Positions 36,101-48,270 of a stretch of 64,000 bases of DNA are shown piece after piece. The DNA lies in the NCBI GenBank assembly GCA_037447655.1, contig JBBHKE010002569.1, forward strand, positions 1-64,000, given 5' to 3'. The translations under genes and the position numbers were made by a program. The stretch is from Zygnema cylindricum (lineage: Eukaryota > Streptophyta > Zygnematophyceae > Zygnematales > Zygnemataceae). The stretch's first letter is position 1. The number at the start of each line of letters is the position of its first letter. The notes beneath the pieces are model-generated. The model did not search any database. It was not told where the DNA came from and worked only from the letters and a program-made list of their open reading frames with translations.

Positions 36101-37309
36101 CAGTACTTTACTTTACTGAATAAAAGTACAGGGAAATCGAGGCCAAAAGACAATAGAAATTATAGAACAACGGAAGCCACTTAAGACTGACATGTGTCAT
36201 TTAAAGGGCTGTTTCTGCCTCAAACGCGACGCGTTGCACGTAGCCGTAAAGATGTAGCCGTCCAATTACAAGAGGCGTCAAAATTCAAATAATGAGAAGT
36301 TGTAAAAGATTCACAAAATTTTGCGAATGACTGCGCGAAAGTCGAGGACAAAATATTACACGCCGACGTGTCGTGTAGGTGCTAATTGTCACCAACTGTT
36401 ATTGTCCGCCTATTGCAGTTTCAAATTGTTACAATGTGAAGAAGCTACGCGCCAGTAAAGAACATCACTGAAACTTTACGCATATTGCACCTCTTTTGTA
36501 ACTAGGCAACCATATCGAGCGGTATAGTATGTACGATACTGTATTGCGATATAGACTCTGCGAAGCCTCGATGCGATATGGAAATAACATCACATCTTAT
36601 TTCGTAGGAAATTCGACACGACGCAAAACACTACATCCTCATCGTTATTACAGTTGATAACACTGTTTTGCTGTTTTTTTGGCCTAAACTCATAAAATAG
36701 CGTTAGAAGCACATATTAAGGAAGTGGAATACAATCTCCACAAGATCAACCAATTTATAGTCTAATTTCGACTGATGTGTATCGGTGGCCACTTGACTTT
36801 AACCTATATGTACCTTTTTTTGACCTGCCTATAATCGACATATTGGTTCTATATATCGGCACAAGAATTATCGCGACGAATTTCCAATGTATCTTGATAA
36901 ATTATCAAGAGTTACCGGGCCGGTAACTATAGTCTCGACGATAACTTCGTACTTTGGTACGAATTGGATTATGAAAATAATTAAAAGCCCACCCACAGTC
37001 GCAATATTTCCGTACTCATTTTGTTTTTTTCTTTTGTACCATAATTTCGTATTATTTGTACGGACCAACCCCCCAATTAATGTTGACAGACAATATTTTT
37101 TGTTGCTTGCGGAGCGATACATAGGGACCTCTCACAGTTTGATAACCAATATTATCGGTTATTGGATTTACTACGATAAGAAATTATCTGATTCACAACA
37201 TTACCAATTTCTCAATGACACTTTAAAAATAAAAAAAAAGGTAACTTGTCTCCTACTTATTATTCTCAAGGGCAAAGATAGAAATAGAAGTCATAAGGGA
37301 AGATAGGCC
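33181..37309. other. Upstream region of carrier gene; no further gene recognised
   Basis: Contains the carrier promoter, which I cannot delimit, an AGAGAAATGATGTAAATT repeat (34130-34280), an A-run (34902-34923), a short CT tract (35070-35100) and GTAC-rich DNA (35440-36130). Open frames at 35522-36184 and 36887-37306 have no recognisable domain. Confidence 0.45.
34130..34280. repeat. GAGAAATGATGTAAATT-type tandem repeat
   Basis: Around seven to ten imperfect units combining AGAGAAATGA and GATGTAAATT. Non-coding. Confidence 0.75.
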
Positions 37310-37689
37310 ATGTCTTTCCATGACAACCCAAGCTAAGGGAGAGGAAGATAGAAAAGACACACCAAAATGGGTGACACAAGCAAGATTAGATCCTAATTCC
37401 TATGAGATACAAGATAGAAATCTACCTTATCCACTAAAGCGTAGAGAGTCGTTGTACATTAGTGTTTGACAAGTTATTAAACCGTCTACAAGGCTATAAA
37501 TAAAAAAAACGACATTTTAACATATAACCAACGAAGTACGACAGCCGCAAAGAACATTCTACAGGCCGTCTAAATCGGACGGACGACATTTTATGAGCAG
37601 ATGGCTCACGTGAGCGACGACAGCCCTGAATGGCCTTTTTGGCGGCTTACGCCAAAATAGCCACAAAATGACACATGGCAAATCGCAAG
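37310..37689 (+). mobile_element. LTR fragment of the Copia nest, + orientation
   Basis: The segment GATGGCTCACGTGAGC...TTTGGCGGCTTACG...GACACATGGCA near 37600-37680 parallels 52215-52295 in the Copia-2 3' LTR, in the same order and orientation. It also carries the antisense tRNA-like unit (37364-37450). It ends where the minus-oriented LTR starts at 37690. The left boundary is approximate. Confidence 0.55.
37364..37455 (-). other. tRNA-like Pol III unit, antisense in LTR fragment
   Basis: Minus strand: A box-like GCTTTAGTGGATAAGGTAG near 37440, B box-like GGATCTAATCT at 37393-37383 and TTTT at 37367-37364. Confidence 0.5.
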
Positions 37690-38996
37690 TGTAATTTTAT
37701 GGGCTTTATTACCCCACAAAAATCGTAGATCCAAAGAAGCTTATCTAGATAGTGCCGACTCCAAATTGATACAAACCCAAATGACTGACACCTTCACAGT
37801 CAAAAACCCAATACAACTCACCCTTGTGAAAGAAGACTTTCAGTGTGCTCAGTTCTACCTCAGAATGCAAAACTTGAACATGTGTTTTGGAAAACATTCC
37901 CCACTTTTACTTTCCCTTAGAAATACTGCAACTCTGGCGGGCAAACACTCTCACTGACTACACCATTGTGTAGCTTGGAGTCCTTTGAGTCCGCAGCAAA
38001 AAGAATCACTGAATTTGCTCACACAAGCATTAAGTTATGGCCGGCCAAATATGGCCTATAAAGACAGATGCACTCTTAGAGAGAGGCGGCTACCAAGATT
38101 TTTCTAAGTCATAAGCTCCCTCTTTGGACCTACTACTAGTGTACCTAGCCAATCAAAGGATTGTAAGGTACAAAATAGTATAGGTTCCGTTGTACTTCCT
38201 TTACGGCCAAAGTACAACATGGCTGCTCCGCTGACGCGTGTCTGTTCCTGAGCCCTAGTTGCTCCCCCCGTAATATTCGTTGTTCAATAATATCTTGCCA
38301 CGTGTTGTCCGCAGACATTGGCTAGCAAACCGATAAATGTTCACTCCAGTGCTACGGCTCCATTGTGAGCCATCGGATCTGAAACTGACAATTAATCGCG
38401 TCCGTTCAATTCAAATGTCGTTTTGTTTGGTAATCCGCGAAATGGAGTATGTAGATTTGTAACAAGTTTAAATACGTTTAGATCTCGAAATATGTATCGC
38501 TCGGTCGAAGCCTTAGTGGATGAATCGAGATGCTACATCATTCCGTAGACTTAGGTGCGAATCCCACTAGGGTCACATATTTATTTTTGATTACTTCTTT
38601 CAATCTCTCTCTCTCTCCTTGTGTGGCAATAGTTTACATAAAAGTCAAACCTAATACCGTTATCTTCTGATCCACATATATAGGATAGTACCATGGTCTA
38701 TATGACCGGGCTATAGACCCAAGTTGAAATGAGTATTCTGCTTATACTCTTTGGCAGACTATCCTCTCCACCCTTCTGCTTGTCTCCCTGACTATCTGAG
38801 GGTAGCCATCCCTCCTGCTTCTCTCCCTGACTATCTGAGGGTAGCCATGGAGTTTCTTCCGTCTCTTAGTGACTACGACAAGTTTATAGCGATAGAAGTA
38901 TTTCCAGACACCATGTAGAAACTTTGAAAAACCCTTTAATAGTATCTGTCAAACACATAGAAAAATATAGACCTAGAAAATACATAAATTTCAACA
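37690..38996 (-). mobile_element. 3' LTR of pol-deleted Copia element
   Basis: A 1307-bp LTR read on the minus strand: it begins TGTTGAAATTTATG and ends ATTACA. The polypurine tract GAAAATAAGGGGAG lies directly before it (38997-39012). It is nearly identical to 40991-42255. It contains a 36-bp tandem duplication (about 38785-38850) and an antisense tRNA-like unit (38510-38588). Confidence 0.88.
38505..38588 (+). other. tRNA-like Pol III unit, antisense in LTR (37690-38996)
   Basis: A box-like GCCTTAGTGGATGAATCGAG at 38510, a near-perfect B box GGTGCGAATCC at 38554-38564 (consensus GGTTCGANTCC) and TTTTT at 38584-38588. Box spacing is that of a tRNA gene. A full cloverleaf was not confirmed. 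Confidence 0.6.
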
Positions 38997-40990
38997 CTCC
39001 CCTTATTTTCTAGTCTACTTTTCGTTCAACTCCCACCAAAAATATTTCCCCCCCCCCTTTTTCTCTTTCTTTTTTCCTCATAAAACTTTGAGTTAATACC
39101 ATCGTACTTAAAGATGTGTATTAGATGAGTCGTAATAGACATTGTATCTTGTTGATCATACATGCCACTTTTCATAAATCTGAGCTTTTGGAGCAAGGAT
39201 TTTATCCACCTCATCCCTTTTTCATCTGAGCAAAAACCAATTTCTCGCTTGCAGTTCCAACAGCCAACCACATCCCCAATCTGCAACACATACCGAGATG
39301 GTAACCTTTTTACAAGCACATCTTCATTAGTGACATCTTACCAAGTAGTGATGTCAAATTCACCCTCCCCCAAATTTATCCAAAAACTACTAGTTCCTCC
39401 TAAAGTTCTCATAAATTCTACATCTTCCCCACTTAAACGATTATCTATAACAATAACCCTATTTTTTGATTTTTCCCAACTTCCCCCTTTCAGATCCATA
39501 AAAGTTTTTCACTATCACTTTTTATTTTGATTCCCAAAGAATATTTCTCCTCCCCTAAACCTTTCATTAAACTTTCATTGTCTCCCCTATCCTTTGAAGC
39601 TCCTTCTAGATTTACTTCTCCCCTTTCTTCGGAATCTGTTGAAGTCTCATTTTTCGACCAGTTTTTTGTCTCCAAAATATCTATTAGAATATCCTCAATA
39701 TTTTGACTTTTCCCTTTTTCTAATTTTAATTCTAGATCTGACTTTCTCATTTCTAAGTCATTTACTCTACACTCTTTGGCATCCTCATCATGTTTAACTC
39801 CCTCAAGTACCTCCTTTCTCTTAACCTCCCTTATACCTCAAAAAACACACTGTTGCTTTCGTGGAATTTCTGTGTGCTTTTCACTTTTCCCCATACTTCG
39901 ATGTGGAGAAGCTCCAAAATATCTTCATCCTGTTTCTCCTCTTCCCCTTCTTCCTCTTCATTCACATTCGAATTTCTATTTTTTTTCCAAACAATTACAT
40001 TCCGCCATATAGTGACGTGGTTCCCTACAAAAGAAGCAAACACCTCCTTTCGAAGATCCCGTTTCTTTTCCTCTTCCTCGCTTTCCACCAAAGTTACGAT
40101 AAGCTTTATCTTTATCTTTCTTCCTCTCATTACGCTTCCGCCAGTGACCATCATTCCTCTCATCACGCTTCAGCAAGTCACCACCAGCTGACAGTGCATT
40201 CACCCCGTCACTTCCCCTACGAAGTTCCAAAGTGTTTTCCCTCACAAGAATCATCCCCATGGTAATGCTCCAAATCCATGAGGAGCAATCCATTTCTTGC
40301 ATACAGTTAATGATGTTTTCGTACTCATCTTGAAGTTTCATGATTAGTGTGTCAATTTTTCTCTCCTCGGATTCTACATATCCCGCGCTAGCAAGCTCAA
40401 CATATAACGCAACAATATTATTGCAAAACTTTATCATGCTACCGCCTTTATAAACATAGGCCTCTATTGTCTGTTTTACTAATTGCTGCCTCTGTATAGT
40501 CTCACTCTTATAATTCTGAATTAGTGTTTCCCAGATTTTTGAAGACTTGGTTAGGTTTATAAGAGTGATTGTTATCTAATTAGACATATTTTTAAGTATG
40601 AGATGTTTTCCTATAGTGTTTTTGTAGTCCCAAATTTTTCTGTCATTTATCTCATTTTTTGGTTTAGTTATAACCCCTACAAGTGGATCCGTAGCCGAGA
40701 GCCTAGCTCCCCTCATCAAAGGTGTTCCTTTTCCCTTCTCCCCTTTTCCCCCTTCCATTACAATGATTTTCCCTTCACCTTCCGTTGCATCTGAACTCCG
40801 GTTGGTTTTTTGGGAAGCCCCAGCTAAATCTCCATAGTGAGTTCTACCAAAGCCCGGTGGCGAACACCTCACTTGTCCTGAAACAATTCCCTATAAGTGC
40901 TTTACGAAAAGAAATCCCTCCATCGTAAATTCCTAATAAGTGAATTATGTTCTATCAATCATTGGCACCCTACATGGTGGGCCCATAACT
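38997..40990 (-). mobile_element. Non-autonomous Copia internal region (gag, little else)
   Basis: A 1994-bp internal region between two LTRs. Minus-strand reading: a gag start at 40872 (MRCSPPGFGRTHYGD) with WDYKNTIGKHLILKNM; gag continues at 40437-39976 with a CCHC-like knuckle, CFFCREPRHYMAEC, and a basic stretch. An acidic linker follows near 39750-39490, then only the C-terminal end of RNase H (WIKSLLQKLRFMKSG, about 39210). Protease, integrase and reverse transcriptase are absent. Several stops and frame breaks remain, so it is dead and could only have moved with help from a relative. Confidence 0.82.
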
Positions 40991-42255
40991 TGTAATTCTA
41001 TGGGCTTTATTCCCCCACAGAAGTCGCAGATCCAAAAAAGCTTATCTAGATAGTGCTAAATCCAAGTTGATACAAACCCACATGACTGACATCCTGATAC
41101 TTAGAAACCCAAAACAACTTTACCCCTGTGAAAGAAGACTTTCTGTGTGCTCAGTTCCACCACTGAATGCAAAACTTGAACATGTGTTTTGGACAACATT
41201 CCGCACTTTGAATTTCCCTTAGAAATACTACCACCCTGGCAGGCAAACACTCTAACGGACTACACCTTTGTGTAGCCTGGACTTCTTTGTGTCTGTAACA
41301 AAAAGAATCACTGAATTTGCTCACCCGAGCATTAAGTAATGGCCAGCCAAAAATGGCCTAAAAATACTGATGCACTATGTGTGAGAGGCGGCTACCTAAA
41401 TTTTTCTAAGTCCTAAACTCCCTCTCCGAACCTACTACTAGTGTACCTAGCCAATCAAAGGAATGTAAGGTACAAAATGGTACAAGTACCGGTGTACTTC
41501 GTGTACAACCAAAGTACGATATGGCGGTTCCGCTGACGCGTGTCTGTTCTTAAGCCGTAGTTGCTCCCCCTCTAATATTCGTTGTTGAATAATATCTCGC
41601 CACGTGTCGTCCGCCGACATTGGCTAGCAAACCGCCAAATGTCCACTCCGGTGCTTCGGCTCTATTGTGAGCCGTCGGATCTGAAACCGTTAATTAATCG
41701 TGTCCGTTCAATTTAAATGTCGTTTTGTTTTGTAATCCGCAAAATGGACTATGTAGATTTGTAACAAGTTTAAATACGTTTAGAACTCGATATATGTATC
41801 TTTCCGTGGAAGCCTTAGTGGATAAATCGAGGTGCTACATCATTCTGTAGACTTAGGTGCGAATCCCACTAGGGTCACATATTTATTTTTGATTACTCCT
41901 TTCAATCTCTCTCTTTCTCTCCTTGCGTGGTAATAGTTTATATAAAAGTCAAACCTTATACCGTTATCTTCCGATCCAAATATATAGGATAGTACTATCG
42001 TCTATGTGATCGGTCCATAGACCCAAGTTGAAATGAGTATTCTGCTTATACGTTTTGGCAGACCATCCTCTCAACCCTCATGTCCTTGACTATATGAGGG
42101 TAGCCATGGAGTTTCTTTTGTCTCTCAGTTACTACGACAAGTTTATAGAGAAAGAATTATTTCTAGGCACCATGTAGAAACTTTGAAAAACACTTAAATA
42201 CTATCTCTCAGACACATAGAAAAATACAGACCTAAAAAATACATAAATTTCAACA
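40991..42255 (-). mobile_element. 5' LTR of pol-deleted Copia element
   Basis: A 1265-bp LTR, very similar to 37690-38996 along its length, with the same TG...CA ends. A polypurine tract and a scrap of RNase H end (FKYDGIN) also precede it at 42256-42375, so it simultaneously looks like the 3' LTR of a second, mostly lost copy. This is the footprint of LTR-LTR recombination or nested insertion. Confidence 0.85.
41809..41890 (+). other. tRNA-like Pol III unit, antisense in LTR (40991-42255)
   Basis: A box-like GCCTTAGTGGATAAATCGAG, a short stem CTACA/TGTAG in the anticodon-arm position, B box GGTGCGAATCC at 41856-41866 and TTTTT at 41886-41890. Confidence 0.6.
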
Positions 42256-42454
42256 TTCCCCTTATTTTCTAGTCTACTTTTCTTTCAACTACACCAAAAA
42301 CATTTCCCCCCCTTTTTTTTCTTTCTTTTCTCCTCAAAAAAATTTGTAGTTAATACCATCATATTTAAAGATGTGTATTAGATGAGCTGAATAATATCTG
42401 TCAGACACATAGAAAAATACAAATACAGACCTAGAAAATACATAAATTTCAACA
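42256..42454 (-). mobile_element. Remnant of a second copy: RNase H end plus LTR stub
   Basis: 42256-42375 repeats 38997-39130 (polypurine tract and last pol codons). 42390-42454 is the first 65 bp of another LTR (TGTTGAAATTTATG on the minus strand). Unrelated DNA follows from 42455. Confidence 0.75.
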
Positions 42455-43639
42455 TCTACTGGTCGGCGGTGGAGGACAAGACAAATACATCGCGTCGAAC
42501 ATGGAAGGTACACCATCTTTAGTGGGGCTATACAGGTGCCGCACAATATATGTGGTAGCTAGTAAATTTCGTACCGAATAGTAGCTCTTTAGGGTTTAGT
42601 AAGCAGACTTTGAAAGTAGATCGTTTAGACTTAGCGTTTATTTTGCGTCGACTCAGGGGAGTCTTGTCCTTACAAGGGTGAGGCTGGTCAGAGTTTGGTC
42701 AAAGTTCTTTCTTGCCAGTGTGGCACATATTCCTTGATGAACCATATTGGGTCAAGGTTATTCTAGAGGCTTTTTTTGAGTTGCTCATTCCATAGGACAA
42801 TGGAGTCCACAGAATTTCAGGTTATGAGCTCACCCTTTACAGTACCCATGTTTGAAAGAAAACGATATGTTGATTAGAGAGCAATGATGGTAGGTTCACT
42901 TTTTGAGAAACACTTTTAAGGTGTACTGTTTGGGGATATGTCATGTCCTCCTTGGATGACACCAAGTTTTGGTCAAGTTCGGTTCTCTGGGGCACCTCTA
43001 TCTTCATATTTAATAGAGGAGGAAGATGAGATATCCACTTCGGGGTTGGATAAAGCTACTAAAAGAAAGGGGTTGACAAAGCCACCTTTGGTGATAAGTG
43101 AATTATCCGTAGCTTATGTGGAGATAAAAAACAAGGCAAACGACCCTCAATTGCGGAGGTACAAAAATGAGGTGGCCAAGCACGTCGTTCTTCGAAGTAT
43201 GGACAAGGCGATCGCTCTTCCACTTCTTGAGGTGGAATTCGACGTCGACATTTTGAGTGCCTTAGAGAGTACGTACCAGATTGGCTCAATTCAGGATTGG
43301 CTCAATTCAAGAGCAGCAGCTCATGTCAAAATCATTGCTTATCGGTATAAAAAGGGATGTATGAGAGAATATTGTAAGGATTTGGAGCTGTTGTTTCCTG
43401 AATTAGCAAGTGTAGGTAGTCCTCAAACTGAAAAAAAAGAGTTAATACATTAATCACAAAGCTTCCTATAGAGTCTGAAATTATTCTCAACCGGTTACAA
43501 GAACTAGGAGATGACACTTGGAAGTGGGAGAAAACAATATGGATGATTTTGGTGAGAGAAAACACTTTGAAACTAAAGAATGTCGTGCATGAGAGACCAG
43601 AAAGAGTGAACATGCATCAGAACTAGCAAAGTCATGTGG

Positions 43640-44700
43640 ACAACCATATATACAAACGAAAAATGAATGAGAAAGAGAAAAACATATACACCATAAGAAA
43701 GAATAAAGGGGGAAATGACCCAAAGAGAGAAAGGGGAAGAATACTTCCCTATAGTGAGTGGACCCAATAATTACTTAGCCACAAGGTAGCCACTAGGCTC
43801 TTGGGTCTTCAACGTATTCTTTACAAGAGTTATCTCATACGAAAGCAACGAAGCAAAATAAACACTTCGAACTAAACCAAGAAATTCAGATTCGGTAAAA
43901 AAATGCACTTTTACAAGACAACCGAAATGCCACACCAAAAAATACACTCAAACAAACCGTCCAGCTATCCGGAGAACGGCGCAACCCAATACAATATGCC
44001 ACGCCTAAAGCCTTCATTCCACCAATCGCCAAACAAACAAATTTGGAGGCATGTGGATTCATAACGAGGCACAACACAAAGAGAGAAAAATCCGTACGCT
44101 AACTAGCATCTGTCGCTAGCTAACAAGGAGAAAAGGAAATAGTGGGCAATCGGTGGCAAGGAGGAAGCAAAAAAACAGCTCCGCCGCTAAGAAAAAATTC
44201 TTGTGCAAAAGCTAAATTCTCTAAGTTTGATTATAAGCCTAAGTGGAAGCTATGCTAGGCCTTAACGAAACAAGTCTACGTCTGGTCTACTTTACATGTA
44301 TGAAACTACTTAGAATGTTTGCCAATAGGCGACCAACATTGTTTGTTGTAAGGTCTGCATAAACAACTGTCCGAGGGTAAAAACCCTCCCTAACTACATG
44401 TATGGGCGAACCTACACGAGTTGGCGACTTAAATATTAAAGGGGTGTCGAAGCGTCGCCCGAAAATCGTGATTCATCTCCAAACGATACTTCACGTCCAT
44501 ACTTCAAGATCGCGGTACCTGCGCACGAAATGAAAGGTATCGCACGGAATACTCAAAACGTGTGTACCAACGCACGAAATAAAACACTACCACGAACGAT
44601 TTTAGTACCTGTTCCATTAGTGGTGTACACGAATCGCGTACACGTCAAAAATAAATGAATCGTGATCGCACGTGCGACTGAAAATCATACACGTACACCA
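43640..44700. other. Unidentified insertion between Copia-1 gag and integrase
   Basis: About 1 kb unlike copia coding sequence, replacing protease and the start of integrase. No terminal repeats or reading frame found. It leads into the 20-bp array at 44701. Confidence 0.4.
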
Positions 44701-44920
44701 AAATATTGTGTATGCGTGCATGATATCGTGCGCGCGTGAGTGATATCATGCGCGTGCATCGAATATCGTGCGCGCGTGCACAATATCGTGCGCGCGAGCA
44801 CGATATCGCGCTTGCGTGCAGAGTATTGTGCACGCATGCAAAATATCGCGCGTGCGAGCATAATATCGTGCGTGCGTGCGCAATATCGTGCATGCATGTA
44901 GAATGTAGTGCGCGCCTGCG
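44701..44920. repeat. Eleven 20-bp units, alternating purine/pyrimidine
   Basis: Exactly eleven consecutive 20-bp units with no insertion or deletion, consensus AATATCGTGCGCGCGTGCAC allowing substitutions. Much of each unit alternates purine and pyrimidine (GTGCGCGCGTGCAC), a Z-DNA-prone pattern, and the array is far more GC-rich and CpG-rich than its surroundings. Open frames of 65-154 codons rich in HARxxARAH are artefacts of the repeat. Confidence 0.92.
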
Positions 44921-45220
44921 CCCGATACTATGTGGCATGACACAACTTACTTCGAAGAATATAAAACATGGAGTGAGAAATTGCACGGAACCCCCATTAA
45001 GAGAATAAGAAGTGACAATGGGGAAGAATATACCTCTAACCAGTTTGAGGAATATCAAAGGGATAAGGGAGTACATCATCAGAAAATTGTACCTTATAAT
45101 ATAGAACAAAATGGGGTAGCAAAGAGGTTGAACCAGACTCTAAGAGGTAGCGTATGTAGTATGTTGGCCGGCAAAAGGATAGGAAAAAGATTTTGGGCTG
45201 AGGCCATGAACTGTGCTGAC

Positions 45221-46404
45221 TGAAACTTTGAGACCTCCATTGGCCCTCAAAGTAAGCAGATCCAAAAGAAGCTTATCTAGATAGTGCCGACTCCAAGTCG
45301 ATATAAACCCAAATGACTAACCCCTTGACAATCAGAACCCAAATATAGATTCACCCCCTGTGAAATAACACTTTCTGTGTGCTCAGTTCCACCACAGAAT
45401 GCAAAGTTAGAATATGAGATTTGGACACATTCACCCACTTTGACTTTCCCTTATAAATGCAGCCACCCTGGCAGACAAAAAATCTGACCGACTCCACCCC
45501 AGTGTAGCCTGGACTCCCCTGAGTCCGCAGCAAAAAGAATCACTAAAAATGGTCAAGTAAATTGATAGTTATGGCTGCCCAAAGTTAGCCATTTATACAA
45601 GATGCTCTCTGGGAGAGGCGACTACCTAGTGAAAAAATCCTAAGTCCTATTCTCACTCTAAGACCCTATCTACTGACGTACGGCACCAATCACTTTACTG
45701 TACCATACAGATAAGTACAGGTGTCGGTGTACTTTGTGTACGTCAATCGTACGATATGGTTGAAATGTCGACACATGTCATATATCTATTTGTTCCCGTA
45801 ATCTCCGGTTGGCGCCGCAATCCAATGTTGACGTGCCACGTGTAATCCTATGTGGCGATGACCGTAAACCGCCAAAAGTACATATTGCGTGATCGCGGCG
45901 CCTATATCGGCCGTCCGATCAAATCCGGCTACATTTCTAGCCGTTGAAAATAGACGCGCGGTATTTGTTTCGCGGTCGAACCAACTGCGCGGTATCCGTT
46001 TCAATAAAGAAATCCGTACTCCATACTATCTATAATTGTATCTATGCAATACGTATATATTTCCAGTTAAATGAACTAGTCTACGTGTAACTATCTAAAT
46101 ATTTATCAAACCCCATACGCCGTAACACTAGCTCTAGTCTAAACGGTTAAAGACACCGGCTAAGGGCAGATTGACGGATGGTACGTACCAGGATCAATTC
46201 CTGGGTCCGTCAATTACCTTTTGGTAAGTCTTACTAATTTACCCCCTGTCTTCTCTAGAGAGCATAGGCAGCTATGGCTCTATCTCCCTATCCAGCCTTC
46301 AATGACTGCAACAAGTGTGGGGGCTTGGAGAGGGGAGTTGGAGCCAGACTGCCTCTGCCTTTTTCTATCCTATTACAGACCTAGAAAATACACAAATATC
46401 AACA
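45221..46404 (-). mobile_element. Solo LTR with 5-bp target duplication CTGAC
   Basis: A 1184-bp LTR of the nest family inserted in Copia-1 integrase. The + strand reads TGAAACTTTGAG...AATATCAACA, flanked by CTGAC at 45216-45220 and 46405-46409. Integrase reading resumes directly after it (AEAMNCA before, YIKKTVLNSAVKGMTPYERW after). In element orientation it starts TGTTGATATTTGTG on the minus strand. It contains an antisense tRNA-like unit. Confidence 0.93.
46131..46222 (+). other. tRNA-like Pol III unit, antisense in solo LTR
   Basis: A box-like AGTCTAAACGGTTAAAGACACC near 46135, B box-like GGATCAATTCC at 46191-46201 and TTTT at 46219-46222. TTGACGGA/TCCGTCAA could form an additional hairpin. 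Confidence 0.55.
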
Positions 46405-48270
46405 CTGACTACATCAAGAAAACAGTCCTTAACTCAGCTGTGAAAGGAATGACACCTTATGAGAGATGGGTTGGAAGGAAACCAAATAATTCTCACCTGG
46501 AAGTATTCGGTAGTGAAGTTTACAAGCTTGACACAGATAGGAAGAACTAGAAATTAGATGCTAAAGGGAAACCGGGATATTTTGTTGGATATGATGAGGA
46601 TGTCAAGGGATATAGAGTTTATAACTTTGCTAAACAAGATATCATTCTGGTAATGCATCTAGTTGTCATGGATGAAAGGAAGTCATTTCACCCTTTCAAA
46701 TACACCAAAAAGATAAAAATCAGCTTTGAGTCCGAAGGTGAGGAAGACTCGGATCTTCCCAGAAGAGACACGAGTGAAAAGTGATTGCAGATATAGGGGA
46801 GATCCACGATGAAGGAGATAAACCGGATTTTGCCCATATCCCTACACAATTCAAGGAGACAGAAGAGGAGGAGATGGAACCGGCTTCCATGGATAGGGGA
46901 GCCGATGAGATAGTGAGGAGGAACTCGAGACTTCCCTCCATCCCAACTTTGGACTTTGAAAGAGGACAAAGGAGTAGCAAAAGGCTACAAGAAAGACAAG
47001 TCGCTCACAAGGTAACTAATCTGTCTCACCCTAATGAGCCTCAATAATACTCAAAGGCAATGGACAGTCCGGAGAAGGATAGATAGGTTAGAGCTATAAA
47101 TGATGAGATGGCATACATCATGGAAGCAAATACTTGGGAACTAATGGACTGCCCTCCGAACATAAAATCGATCGGGTGCAAATGGGTGTTTAAACTAAAA
47201 TTGAACCCATATAATACCATTGAAAGATAAAAGGCTCGGTTGGTAGCAAACAGGTTCACTCAAAAAGAAGGAATAGATTATAAAGAGACCTATGCTCTTG
47301 TGGTATGGTTCCCATCAGTAAGGATTCTCTTTAGTCTAACGGCAGCGAAAGACATGGAAATACACCGGATGGATATTAAGACCGACTTCCTCAATGGTGA
47401 ACTAGAGGAAGAAATTTTCATGCGGCAACTAGAAGGGTTTCTAGAGGAAGGCGAGGAGAGCAAAGTTTGTAGACTCATCAAGTCCTTATATGGACTAAAG
47501 CAGGTTCCCAAGCAATGGAATAAGAAACTAGATGAGTTTCTCACCAACTTAGGATATATCCGGATCAATTCACACCATTCTATAAATCTATTGAAAAGAT
47601 CAACAAGTTAAAGAAAGATCTTAGAAGCAAGTGTGATGTGAAAGATCTATGAGTGGCAAGATATATCTTGGGAATACAAATGGAAAGAGATAAGGGAATA
47701 AGGATTATCAGACTTACTCAGAAAGAAGCTATGGGGAATATGCTCGAGAAATTCCAAATGGACAAGGCAAACAGTTGTACCACTCCCATAGACTTGAAGA
47801 AAATAAGTGATCGAAGTGTAAGAGAAGGAAAGATAATCTTAGATGATCAGATGAGTTCCGAAGAAAGACAGTTTATGAAGTCTATTCCTTACAAGGAGGT
47901 TTTAGGAAGTCTAGTCTACTTTATGAACTATACTAGGCTACACATGGCGGCAGCAGTTGGAGTTCTCAATAGAGTCTTAATGATCATAGAGATAGAGAAT
48001 GGGAGGCAACAAAGAGAGTCATGAGATATCTGGTGGGAACAATAGAATTATGGTTGCATTTGGGAGGGGAGCACACTGACATCACCACTTGGAGTGATGC
48101 CAGTTATGGAGATGCACCAATGAGAAGATGAACTTCTATGAATGTATTGTATGTGGGGGAAAGTGCTTGCTGTTGGAGTAGCAAGCAACAAAAGGTGATT
48201 GCTTAGTCCACTATCAAGGCTGAAATCATGGCCTCTTGTTTGCCAAAATTAAACAAATCAAACGAAAGTG

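Larger units (their letters stand above)
42801..48270 (+). pseudogene. Copia-1: degenerate Ty1/copia coding region
   Basis: The + strand gag starts at 42801 (MESTEFQVMSSPFTVPMF) and runs with stops at about 42876 and 42918 to about 43635; it contains RYKNEVAKHVVLRSMDKA and WKWEKTIWMILVRENTLKL, homologous to the minus-strand gag at 40 kb. Integrase: 44936-45215 (RSDNGEEYTSNQF..., with NGVAKRLN where the catalytic Glu is expected) continues at 46410-46690 (GMTPYERWVGRKPNNSHLEVFG). Reverse transcriptase: 47150-47590 ([33 protein letters not shown]); the YVDD segment is deleted, and the sequence passes from SHHSI straight to EKINKLKKDL. RNase H is partial (about 48020-48270, WSDASYGDAP). Foreign DNA splits gag from integrase (43640-44935) and a solo LTR splits integrase. 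Confidence 0.85.

Noticed and set aside
44701-44920. CRISPR-like array
   Set aside because: The units are contiguous 20-mers without unique spacers, and the DNA is eukaryotic.
44645-45109. A 154-codon minus frame and shorter frames rich in HAR/ARAR
   Set aside because: They are products of the 20-bp alternating repeat, which is open in several frames on both strands.
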